Assembly: GCA_029224185.1 (NCBI GenBank)
Contig: CM055193.1
Location: 16,833,669 to 16,897,668 of the forward strand
Source: Karalla daura
Taxonomy: Eukaryota; Chordata; Actinopteri; Chaetodontiformes; Leiognathidae
Direction of reading: 5' to 3'
Length of the DNA: 64,000 bases
The position numbers were made by a program, and so were the translations under genes. This document shows, piece by piece, positions 37,631 to 49,382 of the stretch (position 1 is its first letter; each line of letters begins with the position of its first letter). The notes under the pieces were generated by a model. It ran no database searches and was not told where the DNA came from. It saw only the letters and a list, made by a program, of their open reading frames with translations.

Positions 37631-38449
37631 CATTGGACTCATAGGATCGAGTTGACTGTGTTGACAGATGTTTCTACCTGTGCAGGTTAATTTTGAGGTT
37701 TATGTAACTGGACCAAACCATTTCTCAACCGCAGTGGGTTGAGGAGGAAGTCCCCCCCTCCCTCCCTCCCTCCCTCCCCCCATCACTTGATCGATGGGCC
37801 GGGCCACGGGTCACAGGTCCTGCCAGGGCAACCTGACCTCTGTTATGCTGTGTTTGTAGATTCATTACTGCAGTTTCTGAGGCTGCTGTAAGCACAACAC
37901 GGGCATTTATCACCTTGTAAAGTTGTTAGGCGCATGTGCAGAGTAACGTTGCATTTCTTGGGATTCATGTTTGTGTACAGACACACACAAACTCCTAAAT
38001 TTAACACACTTAAGATCTGGGAGTAGAACCAAATCAATGACACAGACTACTAGGTATGTAGTTGTCCGTTAAGGCCCAGTTTACACAACAGCATCAGCGT
38101 GATATGAACCCAGTAATTAATTTGAGCTGCTCTCACACCTAATCAGGCCTCGATGAGATTTTCTGATTGAAATCAGCTGTCGATGCTTTTTGCGGCTCCA
38201 GTATTTACACACCTTTGTGCGATCAAATGCGTAATTTCTGTCAAAAATGTAGAGCTGACTTGGACCGAAATCTTGTTTTTTACCGAGCCAAATTAGATTT
38301 TTTCATTTTCCCCAGAACATTTCCAAACACGTGAGCGAGCACGATTTTCTCCTTCCAGGCCGCGATGGTCCGACTCGGGGCCAGTGCTACACGAGCTTTC
38401 ACCACATATGCGAACATTTCCTAAACAACTGTATCAGTTCGGGTTTAAT

Positions 38450-38625
38450 GGGATCTTATTGTTAACAGGGATCTTGCCCAGTCCAGCACACCATTCGCTG
38501 TCATACTCTCTCACACCTAAGCAACAAACAGAGTGGTTCTCGGCCCAGCCAGGATTCATTTTGTGGACCTCCTTGCTGTGAGATGGCAGTGGTATCCACC
38601 AATCCACTGTGTGACACTGTACAGT
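38450..38625 (-). mobile_element. Degraded SINE-like repeat, minus strand
   Basis: The minus strand reads GTCACACAGTGGATTGGTGG, TCTCACAGCAAGGAGGTCC, CTTAGGTGTGAGAGAG, which are family segments but with a large internal deletion. Confidence 0.4.
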
Positions 38626-38951
38626 AGCCAGCCTACTGTGACTTATGTCTTAGTTTTCCACTGGGAGGAAATGGATGACAAATCTTCGTCGAGGCGGAAG
38701 TGGACAATCTAAAAAAGCTCTAAGTTGTGAGGCTGTGATTGACAAGATGCTCCACTGTGTGTCGATTGTTCTGCGCCCCCCCCTATCTTGTGTTTCTGTT
38801 CCCGGACAGCGGGGCCGATTAGTGAGGCTGAGCAGACGAGGCTGGTAACCAAAACAGAGGAGGTGGGGTGGAAACACATGCCGCTGAGCACTCACTGGCT
38901 AATCACTGTGCACAAGAAGCATCACACCCACATCTGCAGTCATCTCTCCCA

Positions 38952-38984
<33 letters not shown>

Positions 38985-39789
38985 TGTGTGTGAGTGAGCG
39001 AGAGGTGGTGGGTGAGGACAGGAGTTTTTTTTCAGAGAAACGAACAGGAAAGACGGTTTGAGTGGCAGTTTGTTTGTGTTTGTGTGGAAACTCGTAAGGA
39101 GTCGCTACAGACCCTGGTTCGGGCTGAACTCAGAGCAAAGTGGTGCAGCATGAGGAGCGAGAGCTCTGCAGATGGGAGGAGGTGGGGTGCGTCTGCCATG
39201 TCAAGCTTTGTTTGTTCAGCCTTGTCTTTGTTTCCTGTTTTATTTTGGAAAATTTCTGCCCAGGTTAGTTTTACTTCCTGCCGTGCTCAGTGTCTAAAGT
39301 TGCTTCAAGTTCCCCGATGCTCCTGGTGTCTGGCCATCAATCATGTCCTTTCCAGCTTGTGTTTCTCCAGCTGCGTCTTGTGCTCCTCGATTTGATGTCT
39401 GCATGTTCACATTCTCGTATCGGGTTCATCTTATCTGTCTTTTTGAAGGACTTTCCATGCATCTTTCTCATAAGGTGACCAGTAGCTTGAGGCTGTAGTC
39501 CACATAAAGCATGGCTGAAGATGGCCGCACTCAGGTTAAGCACACAGCGAGGGATCACCTGAGAGCGCAGAGAGGGAATGAAAAAGCACTTTGGAATACT
39601 ACAGGATGGATTTATCTCACTTATAAAGTTGGCAGGGGGAGCCAACAATACATCTTGCCACACCACCAGATGAGAGACAAAGAATTCACATCACACAGGC
39701 AAGAAAGAAACTGGCTCCTCATCCTATGTTTTTCGCATGTCTTGGTTTTCCAGTTGTGCATTAGGATTCCAAGACTTTAAGCCTGGACA

Positions 39790-40215
39790 CAAATGAAGAC
39801 CTGACTTCACCTACCAGGCCGAGGTTCATGCCCTCAGAAATTTCAATACAAAAACTTGGAGACACTCTACGAGTCTTGCAACTACTTCTTGAAGCAGGAT
39901 CGGGATAATATTAAGAAGCCGCTGTTGTGTTGCCACATCCAGTCAGCTAAAAGGGCCATCGTAGACCTAATACTGAATGTAGAGTCTGTGATGTCACCTA
40001 TAACAGCCGTTCACAGTGACAACATCTTCACGGTGCCTGACTCCACCCGGACTCCTGGCTAATCCAGAAATGCTCGTAAAGGTGTAGTGTGGGTGGAGCT
40101 GGTCAGGCTGCTTTTTCTATCAGGCTGTAAACTGTTTATATCTGCTGTAAAGTTGGTATTTGAAATAGGTGGCCCATAGGGGTTGTGCGCAGTTTGGAAC
40201 CAGCCTTGAGAAAGT
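39790..40215 (+). mobile_element. Possible dispersed fish repeat
   Basis: The stretch with GTGATGTCACCTATAACAGCCGTTCACAG, ACTCCTGGCTAATCCAG and CAGGCTGTAAACTGTTTATATCTGCTGTAAAG resembles an unclassified interspersed repeat I recall from fish genomes. There is no second copy in the window to confirm it. Confidence 0.3.
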
Positions 40216-41815
40216 GCAGGTTTTGGCTTGTGTGTGTGTCATTTTTCAACCCTGGAGGTTTCTCCACGGTCTGTGTGAGACACTGAGTGGTGTGCGTTAG
40301 CATCGCTCTGGGAAATGACCCGCTTCAAAGGGTTACAGGTTTGATTCCTCTTACTGATGTTACATCTTTCAGCGAGGAGAACTGCTCTGTGTGTGTGTGT
40401 GTATAGATATGTAGCTACCCACCCCTCCAAAGGGACCCCGCCCTTGTATTCAGTCATTTTAATAACAAACACATTCCCTGCTTTTGGACACACACACACA
40501 CACACAGACACATGCACACACATGTTCATACTCTTCTTTAACACAAATTCTGGTATTCACACACATGTACACGAACACACACTCTATGCGCTTGACAGTG
40601 ATGCACGGCATTGTTTTATTTCACCACAATGAGACTCAGATGTGTTGAATGAGCCTGATAAACAACCTACAGCCAGCGCTGCGGTTTCATCAGGCTGCAT
40701 TACACCGAATCAGTGGAAAAGTCGGCAGATATGACCTCTCACTTCAAAATAAGCAGTGATTTTTTATTAAAATATTTCATCCCCGGGATCCAAATGAGAC
40801 TTAAGTGTCTTACTGCAGGACCCAGGATTACATATTGCTCGCTTGTGTTCTGCTGGGACTTGCCAGCAGCAGGCCTGCAACTTATTTAGTGTCCGTTAGC
40901 CTGAGTTTAAGAAACCTGGGAGGGGAACAAAGTCAGACCAGAAACTGATTCTCGTCATATAAAGTGATGTAGCTCTGCATTCTGCATCTCCACCCTGACT
41001 TTAGTGATTTTGACTCATCATTTTCTTTGGAGTTTGTCAGAGAAACCCCCACAGAGAGACCACTAAACCTCCACAAGAGGGGAAAAAAAAACGGTTCCGC
41101 TTTAATAAGTGTTTAGTGCCTGTAACAGCTGCATGGAAAAACTCTAAATTCAGTGTTGATGTCATTACAAAAATAGATGAAGCTGATTGATCAATCCCAG
41201 CTCACGGAGCTATTCAATACCCTCCATACTCTGAAGAGTTTGCATAAATGTACCAGTAAAAACTCCCTGAGCTTAATGCATGTTGATCAGACTCAATATT
41301 TTACTGCTTTGCAGTTCGGTCTGCACTCTGTCACAGGGCTGTTGTAGTAATATTTATAGACGCTTCTGGCAACGGTGAATCTCTGGCACATTCACCCAGC
41401 TGCAACAGTCAACTGCATTGTAATGTTTGCAATATGTGCCAGACATTTGCTTTTAAACAGCACAGGTTTGCCACATCATGTGTGCGTGTGTGTATGACTT
41501 CTGTCACTTCTGTCTCTAAATTTAGCGATGGTTTCATGGTTTATTTGCTGTGCAGAAAGGTTCTCAGCAAGCTTTTGAGGTGAATGGTTTGCTTTCCCCC
41601 CACATTGTGAATTAGACGGTGAAGTTTTGTGACCGTTCCCTGACTGTATCCGTGTGGCCGGCGAAGCCTGGAAGTCGCACAATCTTCGTCTAATGCAACT
41701 AGCATATTAGCCGCAGTGGTTGCTCCTTACTTGAGATAAGAAGTGGAGAATGTGGCTTTTGTGAGGACTGGCGCTTGTCCTGTCGGTGTATTGTCATGAT
41801 TTATGATGAGATATT
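40216..41815. other. Intergenic stretch
   Basis: A weak SINE-head-like piece at about 40260-40370 (GTGCGTTAGCATCGC..GGTTTGATTCC) and short CA/GT runs. Otherwise nothing recognised. Confidence 0.5.
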
Positions 41816-42115
41816 AGCAACATGGAGAGCACTCCAACCTCAAAGTATGAAGGACTTGGGTTTGACTCCTGGGTCATTCAGGTTTTTCTCTACAGTAAGG
41901 AATGTTTAGGTTGATCAGAGACTCTAAATAGCCCCCAGGTCTGAGTGTGAGAGTGAATGGTGTGTATAGGTGCCCCTGGCAACCTGCCCAGGATGTATTC
42001 CTTGCCTTCGTGCTACAGTATGTGTGCTAGAGGGAGCTTCCAGCAGATCCTCGTGACACCACTTAAGTATAAAGCCTGTTAAGAAAATGGATGATTGGAT
42101 GGTTGGATAATGAGA
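41816..42115 (+). mobile_element. SINE-like repeat, nearly full length
   Basis: Head AGCAACATGGAGAGCACTCC and B-box-like GGGTTTGACTCCTGGGTC; body TTTAGGTTGATCAGAGACTC, TCTGAGTGTGAGAGTGAATGG, CAACCTGCCCAGGATGTATTC; the subfamily string CTACAGTATGTGTGCTAGAG; and a GGATGATTGGATGG tail. The order is that of the copies at 19903 and 27005. Confidence 0.7.
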
Positions 42116-44136
42116 TATAGGAAGTCATGAAGCCCACTGGGAAAGAAGTCCCCTGAGTGCACTGAAAGTCTCTGTAATTTGAATCTTGAGACATTGCTGA
42201 GTCTCCTCTGAAATGTATCATCAAACGGGGCAGATTAACATGTAGTGTGCAGCTGAGATGGTTCCTCTCTGGTTTTGAAGGTTTGCCCTATTTCCCTCCT
42301 TCAAAAATAAGTTACCTCTAAGTCCCCCCCTCCCCAGCAGACAGGAGGAAGAGGGCTAATTAAATCCAACAGAGCATTAAGTGGTGTGTCTGGCATGGTA
42401 TGGTGTGATGCTTTTGTATAGAGAACAAGTCTTCAATGACTCATGATGAACAACAACAGATGCAACTTGTATATCAGCCTTTATAGCCAAACATGCACCA
42501 GTGCCAGTTACTTGCTCATTGCGCTGCTCAGCAGCTGAGTTTCAGAGTTTTGGCAGCAGAGTTGTGAAGTTTTATTTCCAGCTCAGAGCGGCCAGAAATC
42601 CGAAGACCTGGACCAACAACTGTGGTATTGATCAACAGCTCTATCGACCCCCCACAGATTATTACAGTCAGTTTTTGTGCAAGCAGCTTGTTCCCTTCAA
42701 CAACTGCTTAATCAGTTCCTCCTCGTGCACACACATACACACACACACACACAAAGGTTGACCCGGGGGGGAGGAAATTGAATTAGCAGGGTGTAATGCA
42801 GCTCCTTGTGTGTGTAATCAGAGCAGGCTCAGAATACAGGGCCATTGTAAGCTAGTGCGGTCAGAGTCGGAGAGCCAGCGACCGCGGGGGGAAGCTGCCC
42901 TTATCACTAGATATGATTACAGCTGGGGGAATGTATATGTGGATGTGTGTGTGTGTGAGAGTGTGTGTGGGTGGTGGTGAGATGCTGTGTGGGAGTCATG
43001 GCTGACTGATTTCATGGGGAATGTGCGTCTACACGCCTGTGCTCGTGCGCCGGCGAGTACAAGCGCCGTTGCTAAAAACGACAGAGACGGAGACAGAGGT
43101 CAAAGCTTTTTGCACTTTTTGCACGCCCTTGACATCTATGGCATTCATCACTGCAACTAAGCCCCTCAGATCTTTCTGGATTTTTTTTAGGTTTTCATGT
43201 CCTGTGTGGTAACAACAACAAGAAAATGGCCCTCTGCGCTGCTTGTTTCCACTATCATTGTTTGGGGCTGCCGACTGTTTTTTCCACACTGGATGTCATT
43301 GTTTTTCACTGTCTGTTAATTATTTTTGTGCTGGTATTTTGCCTCCTCCTGATATAGTGTTTCCTGCTATTGTCTTTTTCTACCAGGCTGGCTGACTCTG
43401 GACCTGAGCCAGCTGGTCCCTCCTACCTTAAAATACACACACACAAACACACACAAACACACACACAAACACACACACACACACACACACGCACACACAC
43501 ACGCACGCACACACGCACGCATGCACGCATGCACACATGCACATACACACAAGTACATACCACGGTGCACACATCTATGACCATGAATACACACACAACT
43601 CTCCGCTCTCCCTCTGCTCTCCCTTCCTTCTCTTGGCACTTGAGAGAAAACACAAGAAGTCAGTGATACGGCAAACCAACTGTGTGTGTGTGTGCGTGCA
43701 TGTGTGAGTGTGTGTATGTTAGACAGAGAGAGAGACAGAGAGAGAGAGAGAGAGTGAGAGAGAAGGAGGGAGGAGGGAGTCCACCAGTCAGTTCAGAGGG
43801 GTTAATCTCTCTCTCTCTCTCCCTCTCTCTACCTCGATCTCTCCCTCCCTCTGTTGCCTTTTGTTGCGGCTCCTCACTTTCTCAACACTTGGTCAGAGGG
43901 AACTGATACTGTGCCTATGAGTGTCTGTGTGTGTGTGTGTAAGTGTGTACATGTTTGTATATGTGTGTAGTTTGTGTAGTTCCTCCTCACCACTCTCTCT
44001 GGACTGAACTGTACTTGAACATGAGTGACGGGACCCTCTGATGTGCCGCTCCTGCTGAATGTTCACACCACAGACTGGTAAGACGGAGCTACACTCGGGA
44101 ATCTTTGTCCCATCTCATGCAGTGTGTGTCTGCATG

Positions 44137-44172
<36 letters not shown>

Positions 44173-46001
44173 TGCAGAGGGATGAGTGTGTGTGAAAATG
44201 CCACTATGAATGTGAGTCTGTTTCTGTGGGAAATGTCAGTTGTAAATGTGGGCTTTGATTTTTTTTTTTCTTCACTCACTTGAGCTGAAGTTTCTCAAAG
44301 ACATGCAAAGATGGGACATGCTTCTCCCTGTCCCCCGCTGTCTTTCTCTTTCTCTTTCTCCTTCTCTTTCTCCTTCTCCTCTGCTCCCAGCTCAACTCCT
44401 TCCCCTTATCCCCCTCTCCGCCCGGTCCCGAGTTACTCAAGTTACCGGCTTCCTCCTGTTGTTATGGGCCCCGTGGTTTCTATGCAGCACTCTGAGGGCG
44501 CTCCCACGCTCTCCCAAAGAGAAAGAAAGGAAGGAAAACAGCGATAACTATTTCAGATCCCACAAAAGAAGTGAGAGACGCATGCTTGGTTTTCCCTCAT
44601 GTTTCCTCTGACCGTCTACATGCACGCTTTTGTCCCTTTAAAAGCTCCCAGGGAGAGAAGTGTTTCTTCCTCTTGCATGTCTGGTTGGCAGCGTTTTCTT
44701 TTTTGTTTTCTGCACAAAAAAAAAAAGTTTTCTCTTTTCTCCCGAGGTGGTGGGGTGGGCTAAGGTGGTGAGAAAATTGGAAACAGAACCACCCACAGTG
44801 GAAGTGAGTCAGCCCGGCATTTAGTGGTGTGTTGACTTTGGAAATGGCAGGGATTGAGGGGGAGCTGATGGTGATGGTGCCGGGGAATGAAATTGTCAAA
44901 AGAAATGCGGAACAAACAGAACGTGCCAGCCTGTTTGTGTTATTTTGCAGAGGGTCTCAGAGTCCCTGCAAAGTGGGAGCTGAGTTATGTGCGACATGCA
45001 ATGCAGGGAAAGAAGAGGAGATTGATGGAGGGGAGGCAGAAGCCAGAGGCTGTTTATAAAGGGAGGGAGCGGCTTGTGTCCATCTGGGACAATCCCAAGT
45101 GCTGAAAGCTTCCCCACCCTGATCCAAAAACATCTCTTTCCCCGCTCTCTCCCTCTGTCTCTCGCCCTTGTCTCCCTGCTGCTCTTTCACAAACCGCTTT
45201 GCCTGAAACCTGCAAAATGCAAGAGCGTGGCACATTCTCGTCTTTTTGACAGACGCATTCAGCACATTTTCATTATGTCGTGTGTTTTGCCTCTTTCCAT
45301 TGTCTTCCCGACCGTCCCTGTCACTCTCTGGCTGTATTTTCTTCTCTTCTTGCCTGCCAACCCGTGCAGACACTCCTCTTTTCATTGTATGTGCGCAAAA
45401 CTGAAAAGCTGACAACGTGACACAGCTGCGGGATCAGGTTTTCATAGTTTGCATGGATTATTAGAACGAACCTGACAGGACTGGGCACTTTTTGTGATGA
45501 CTTGTAAAGGCCAACTATATGCCACCCAGTGCACACGACTGGACCGGTGCTAGTTCTTCTTCCACTCTGAACAGAATGGTACAGACCCAGTCGTGCAATA
45601 TTAAGTTAGCAGCAGCCGGGTGCTGTTGCATTGCAGTTTCTTAACAAAGCAGCCAACCAGTTGAGCACAGTTAACTAAATGTATGCACCATCATTTCAAG
45701 AACAAGTCTTTTTGCATGGGTTCTCCTCCCTTTATCACCCTTCACTGCCTTCTTCGCATGTTGTGCCAGAACAGAAAAAAGCAGTCTGCCTCTTCAGTCT
45801 TCTCCCTTTGTCCAGCTGGCGTGTCTGAGCAGCCTCTGTGTCCTTCTCCTCTTCCCCTGCCTTCCTCCCTCTGTGCTGCCTGTGTATCCAGCGATAAGGG
45901 GACAGCGACGGTAGCACTTCCTCTGGCCACAGGAAGCAGGAAGTGTTGATTTCCAACGCAGCCTCTCTGGGCAGACTCTGCTCTCAGTCCACTGGGATTC
46001 T

Positions 46002-46063
<62 letters not shown>

Positions 46064-46559
46064 ACGCACACACCCAGCACACCAACATGCAAGCTGCACG
46101 CACTCCCAGACGTGCACGTGCACGAACCTGGGACACAGATCTAGAAATGTGTGTGTGTGTGTGTGTCACCTGTGTGCAGACAATGCCTCCACTATAAATC
46201 TCTGGCTGATGGGTTTCATGGGAAAGCACCTGGGAAGCAGCACTCTGTGTGTCTCTTTGACCCCGGGGTGGGCTGGCAGGTCAGAGGACGATTGGCTAAT
46301 TATGCCTCTAATCACAGCAATTGTTTTGCTATCACCCTCTTTGGCCACGCAAGCTGGGGGTGGCGCTGTAGAGCTTAAAAAAACACAAACAACCATTCAT
46401 CAGTTAATGAATTCCAGTTATACCTCCGGGTGGGAGGGCTGGGCGTGAGGGGGAGTGAGGGAGGCTGACATAAAGAGAAAGTGGAGAGAGATTAAAACCA
46501 TAGGGCGTCTGAGGGCAGGATTATTTGTCTGAGCAAGAGCCTTTCTTGTTTGTAGTCAA
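42116..46559. other. Intergenic, microsatellite-rich
   Basis: No gene recognised. Microsatellites: CA at 43435-43520, GA at 43725-43765, CT near 43805-43830, GT at 44137-44169, CT plus CA at 46002-46058. Confidence 0.55.
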
Positions 46560-46970
46560 ATTAACCCTCATGTTGTGTTCATCCCGGGTTATCTTTGTGT
46601 TCCTGGTCAAAAATGAAAGAAATTAGAAGTAATAATAAGTAGTAGTTTATCTCCTCAAATTCTTGTGAATAGATTGTTGAATAAGAATGACGTTTTGAAC
46701 TTCCCTTTGGTCTCAGTGGCTTTTGGGCCTCAGTGATCTGAGGTCATACAATTATGAAACATGTCACACTATTTATCACAGAGCACTTCATTTTAGATTT
46801 TTGTCATTGTTTCGAAAACATTTCAGTTGTCTGACACTGGCCAATGAATAACATCTGATACTAAAAGTGAACATTCTTTGATGAAACTACTATTGATCAA
46901 AGAGTATTCACCACAGAGTATTTATAAGCATCTATAAACGACTTGTCTGACCTCAGGTCAGTGAGACCCA
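46560..46970 (+). mobile_element. piggyBac-like fold-back remnant
   Basis: TTAACCCTCATGTTGTGTTC at 46561 resembles the TTAA target site plus terminal repeat of non-autonomous piggyBac-family elements in fish. Inside, 46725-46745 and 46949-46969 are inverted copies of each other over 21 bases with three differences, separated by about 200 bases. The matching far end (GGGTTAA) is not seen, so the copy is truncated or decayed. No transposase is present. Confidence 0.45.
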
Positions 46971-47478
46971 CAGGCCGTTCAACCACACAAGCAAACATTA
47001 AAAATATGCCATGTGAGTGACATCAAACATTAGGTGATAGTAATATGCGTGTTATATGTGTAATTATTGCCTCAATGTGCCAGATGGGATGATCCATTAG
47101 GTAAAGTACGATTCCTGTGACCTTCCAAGCTTTTACTAATGGGACAAATGAGGAAAGGGTAGAGAGGATGTGAAGGGGGGCGCAGAGGGCCGCCGGTCGC
47201 TTGAGTGGGAGACGACAAAGAAACAAAGAGGAGGAGGAAGGAGGGGAAATTGAGGTGACACCTGTGAGTGTGACAGACGAGTATGGGAAGAGAGAGAGAG
47301 ACAGAGCGAACAAGGCCCGAGCTAAATTGAAAGACTACGAGGAGATTTGGGCGATTAGGAAACATGGGAGATGTGAGCCCAAACTCTGAGCGGGTCAGGG
47401 GTCAAGAGGGGTGAGGAGGTCAGAGTGGGCCCAGCAGCTTTACTTAGAACAGGATATCCTGCGAGGAAAACCCATCTG

Positions 47479-47524
<46 letters not shown>

Positions 47525-49340
47525 CCGCTCCGTGTCTTGAATTCCCAGCGAGGGCGCAGCGGCGAGCAGAGGTGTAACCTTTCAGTGAAAACAGCGGAGA
47601 AAAACACAAGTTCCCGATCGAGAAACTCCACTCGCATCGATCACAGGTGACGGAGATAGATGGAGGGACGTCACGTCTGATGCCTCTCCACCTGAGAGTG
47701 CGTGAGGTGTTCGAGCGAGGGGGCTGATAACCGTGTGATGCCCCGGGGCCCGGGCCGCTGTTTGTTGCTGTTCTCACACTCTCACTGTGCGGCATACAAC
47801 AGCCAAGATAAATTTCCCTGCGGGGAAAATAAAGTTTATCTCACTGTATCTTATCTGAGCCAGACAGACAGTGTTTGAACATTATGAAACACCCCCCCCC
47901 CCCGTCCGCCTCTGCTCTCACCCACCCTCTTCTCGTTCAGTATGCCCAGGTTCAGGGTTAATATCAGCATCCTGGCCCCCTGGAAAAACACTGCCATCCA
48001 GTCTCGCTGCGGGAAAACTGGAAGCGTGAACTCCTCTGCAGTTTTTGAGCAAGGCGCAGGAGCCGGCCTATCTGTGCAGGAGATTCCCACAGAGCAGAAA
48101 CAGATCCCATTTGTTTCAGCTGTGTTTGTGTGCCGCAGTGCTCTCTGACAGGGTATCTAAGGCCACAGGAATTTCCTTGAGAACAATGACATTCGCTCTC
48201 AGGCAAATTTCACTGCGATGGCACAAACTGTGTCGCCCCGCCATGAAAACTGCTCTGAGGTCTGTCAAGACGGAGAAGATTTTTTTCTCACCCCATTTGT
48301 TTTGTTAGAGGCTGCCGACATCTGACAGCCACCATCTTAGTTACGCTTTAGCGTGTAAAGGAAACCCCTGCGCAGCACGTCCCAGGGCCTACACGTTCAC
48401 TGACCTCCATGTGATGTTTCAGCGAGGACATGAAAACTGATATTTTTGCAAGTGCTGCCAGAATAGTTTATCATCCATTGCTAAGTCCTATTTTATTTAT
48501 TTTCGCTCTTTATTCCTCTTTGTCAAGGTCACTCTGGAAAGTGTGGGTGGCAAACAACCATCATGGTTCACGGACTCATTTCCTGGTTCAACTTTGGCTA
48601 ATACTTGCACTAGTGATTGTGATAAAAATGTTCACCTCGCCTCAGAATTTGTTTTAGACAAAAGAAAAATACGGCGTAATTCAGCCCAGGTCGACACTGC
48701 TGGGGGAACAGGTCCACGACAACACGCTTTGCTTATTCAACAAAGACTGCAATTACATTTGTTTAAAAAATCTCAGGGCTCACTGGATGACAGGTTGCTA
48801 AAAGTGGCCAGTAAACATGCTACTTGTGAGTCCATGTGCCTTTTTGTTTACAAGGCCTGCTCCACTGGTAATTGGGCATCCTGAAGCTAAACAAACGGAC
48901 AGTCGCCACCGTGGTTTGGAGCGAGGCAGAGCATCTGTGGGTGTGACGGCATCGAGCCGAAAACAAGCGGGGGACAAGGTCCGACGGAGCTCTCCCCGAC
49001 CTAGCTCGGGTTTTTTTGACGCGGGGGAAAAGCAGAAACGCTGCAATCACTTTTTCAATCTTCTCGGTGGTTTGCCCGACTTCCCTCGTCAGCTCAAAGC
49101 GTCAGACAAACAGACAAATTTCGACCTACTAATGTTTCCCTGCTGCGAGCAGCTTTATGTTTCCCCTTGTGCAACAGTTCTGCCAAGGTAGTCATTACAC
49201 TCCCCATACACTCAATCACACACTCAGGCCCGTATTCTCACATTCAAGTGCGCTCTTAAGTGGGTGATATTTTCCGTATGGGAACGTTAACTTATTTTTT
49301 TCCTACTGATGGTTTGCAGCGACACAAGAGTGAGACAGAG

Positions 49341-49382
<42 letters not shown>

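Larger units (their letters stand above)
34961..38449. other. Intergenic stretch
   Basis: No gene recognised. It contains the poly-G run at 36257-36310 and the CCTTT tract at 37411-37630. Frames of 80-200 codons across 35.8-37.7 kb come from these. Confidence 0.55.

Noticed and set aside
37290..37655. Frames of 100-120 codons with LSFPF or KGKER repeats
   Set aside because: Translation of the CCTTT satellite.
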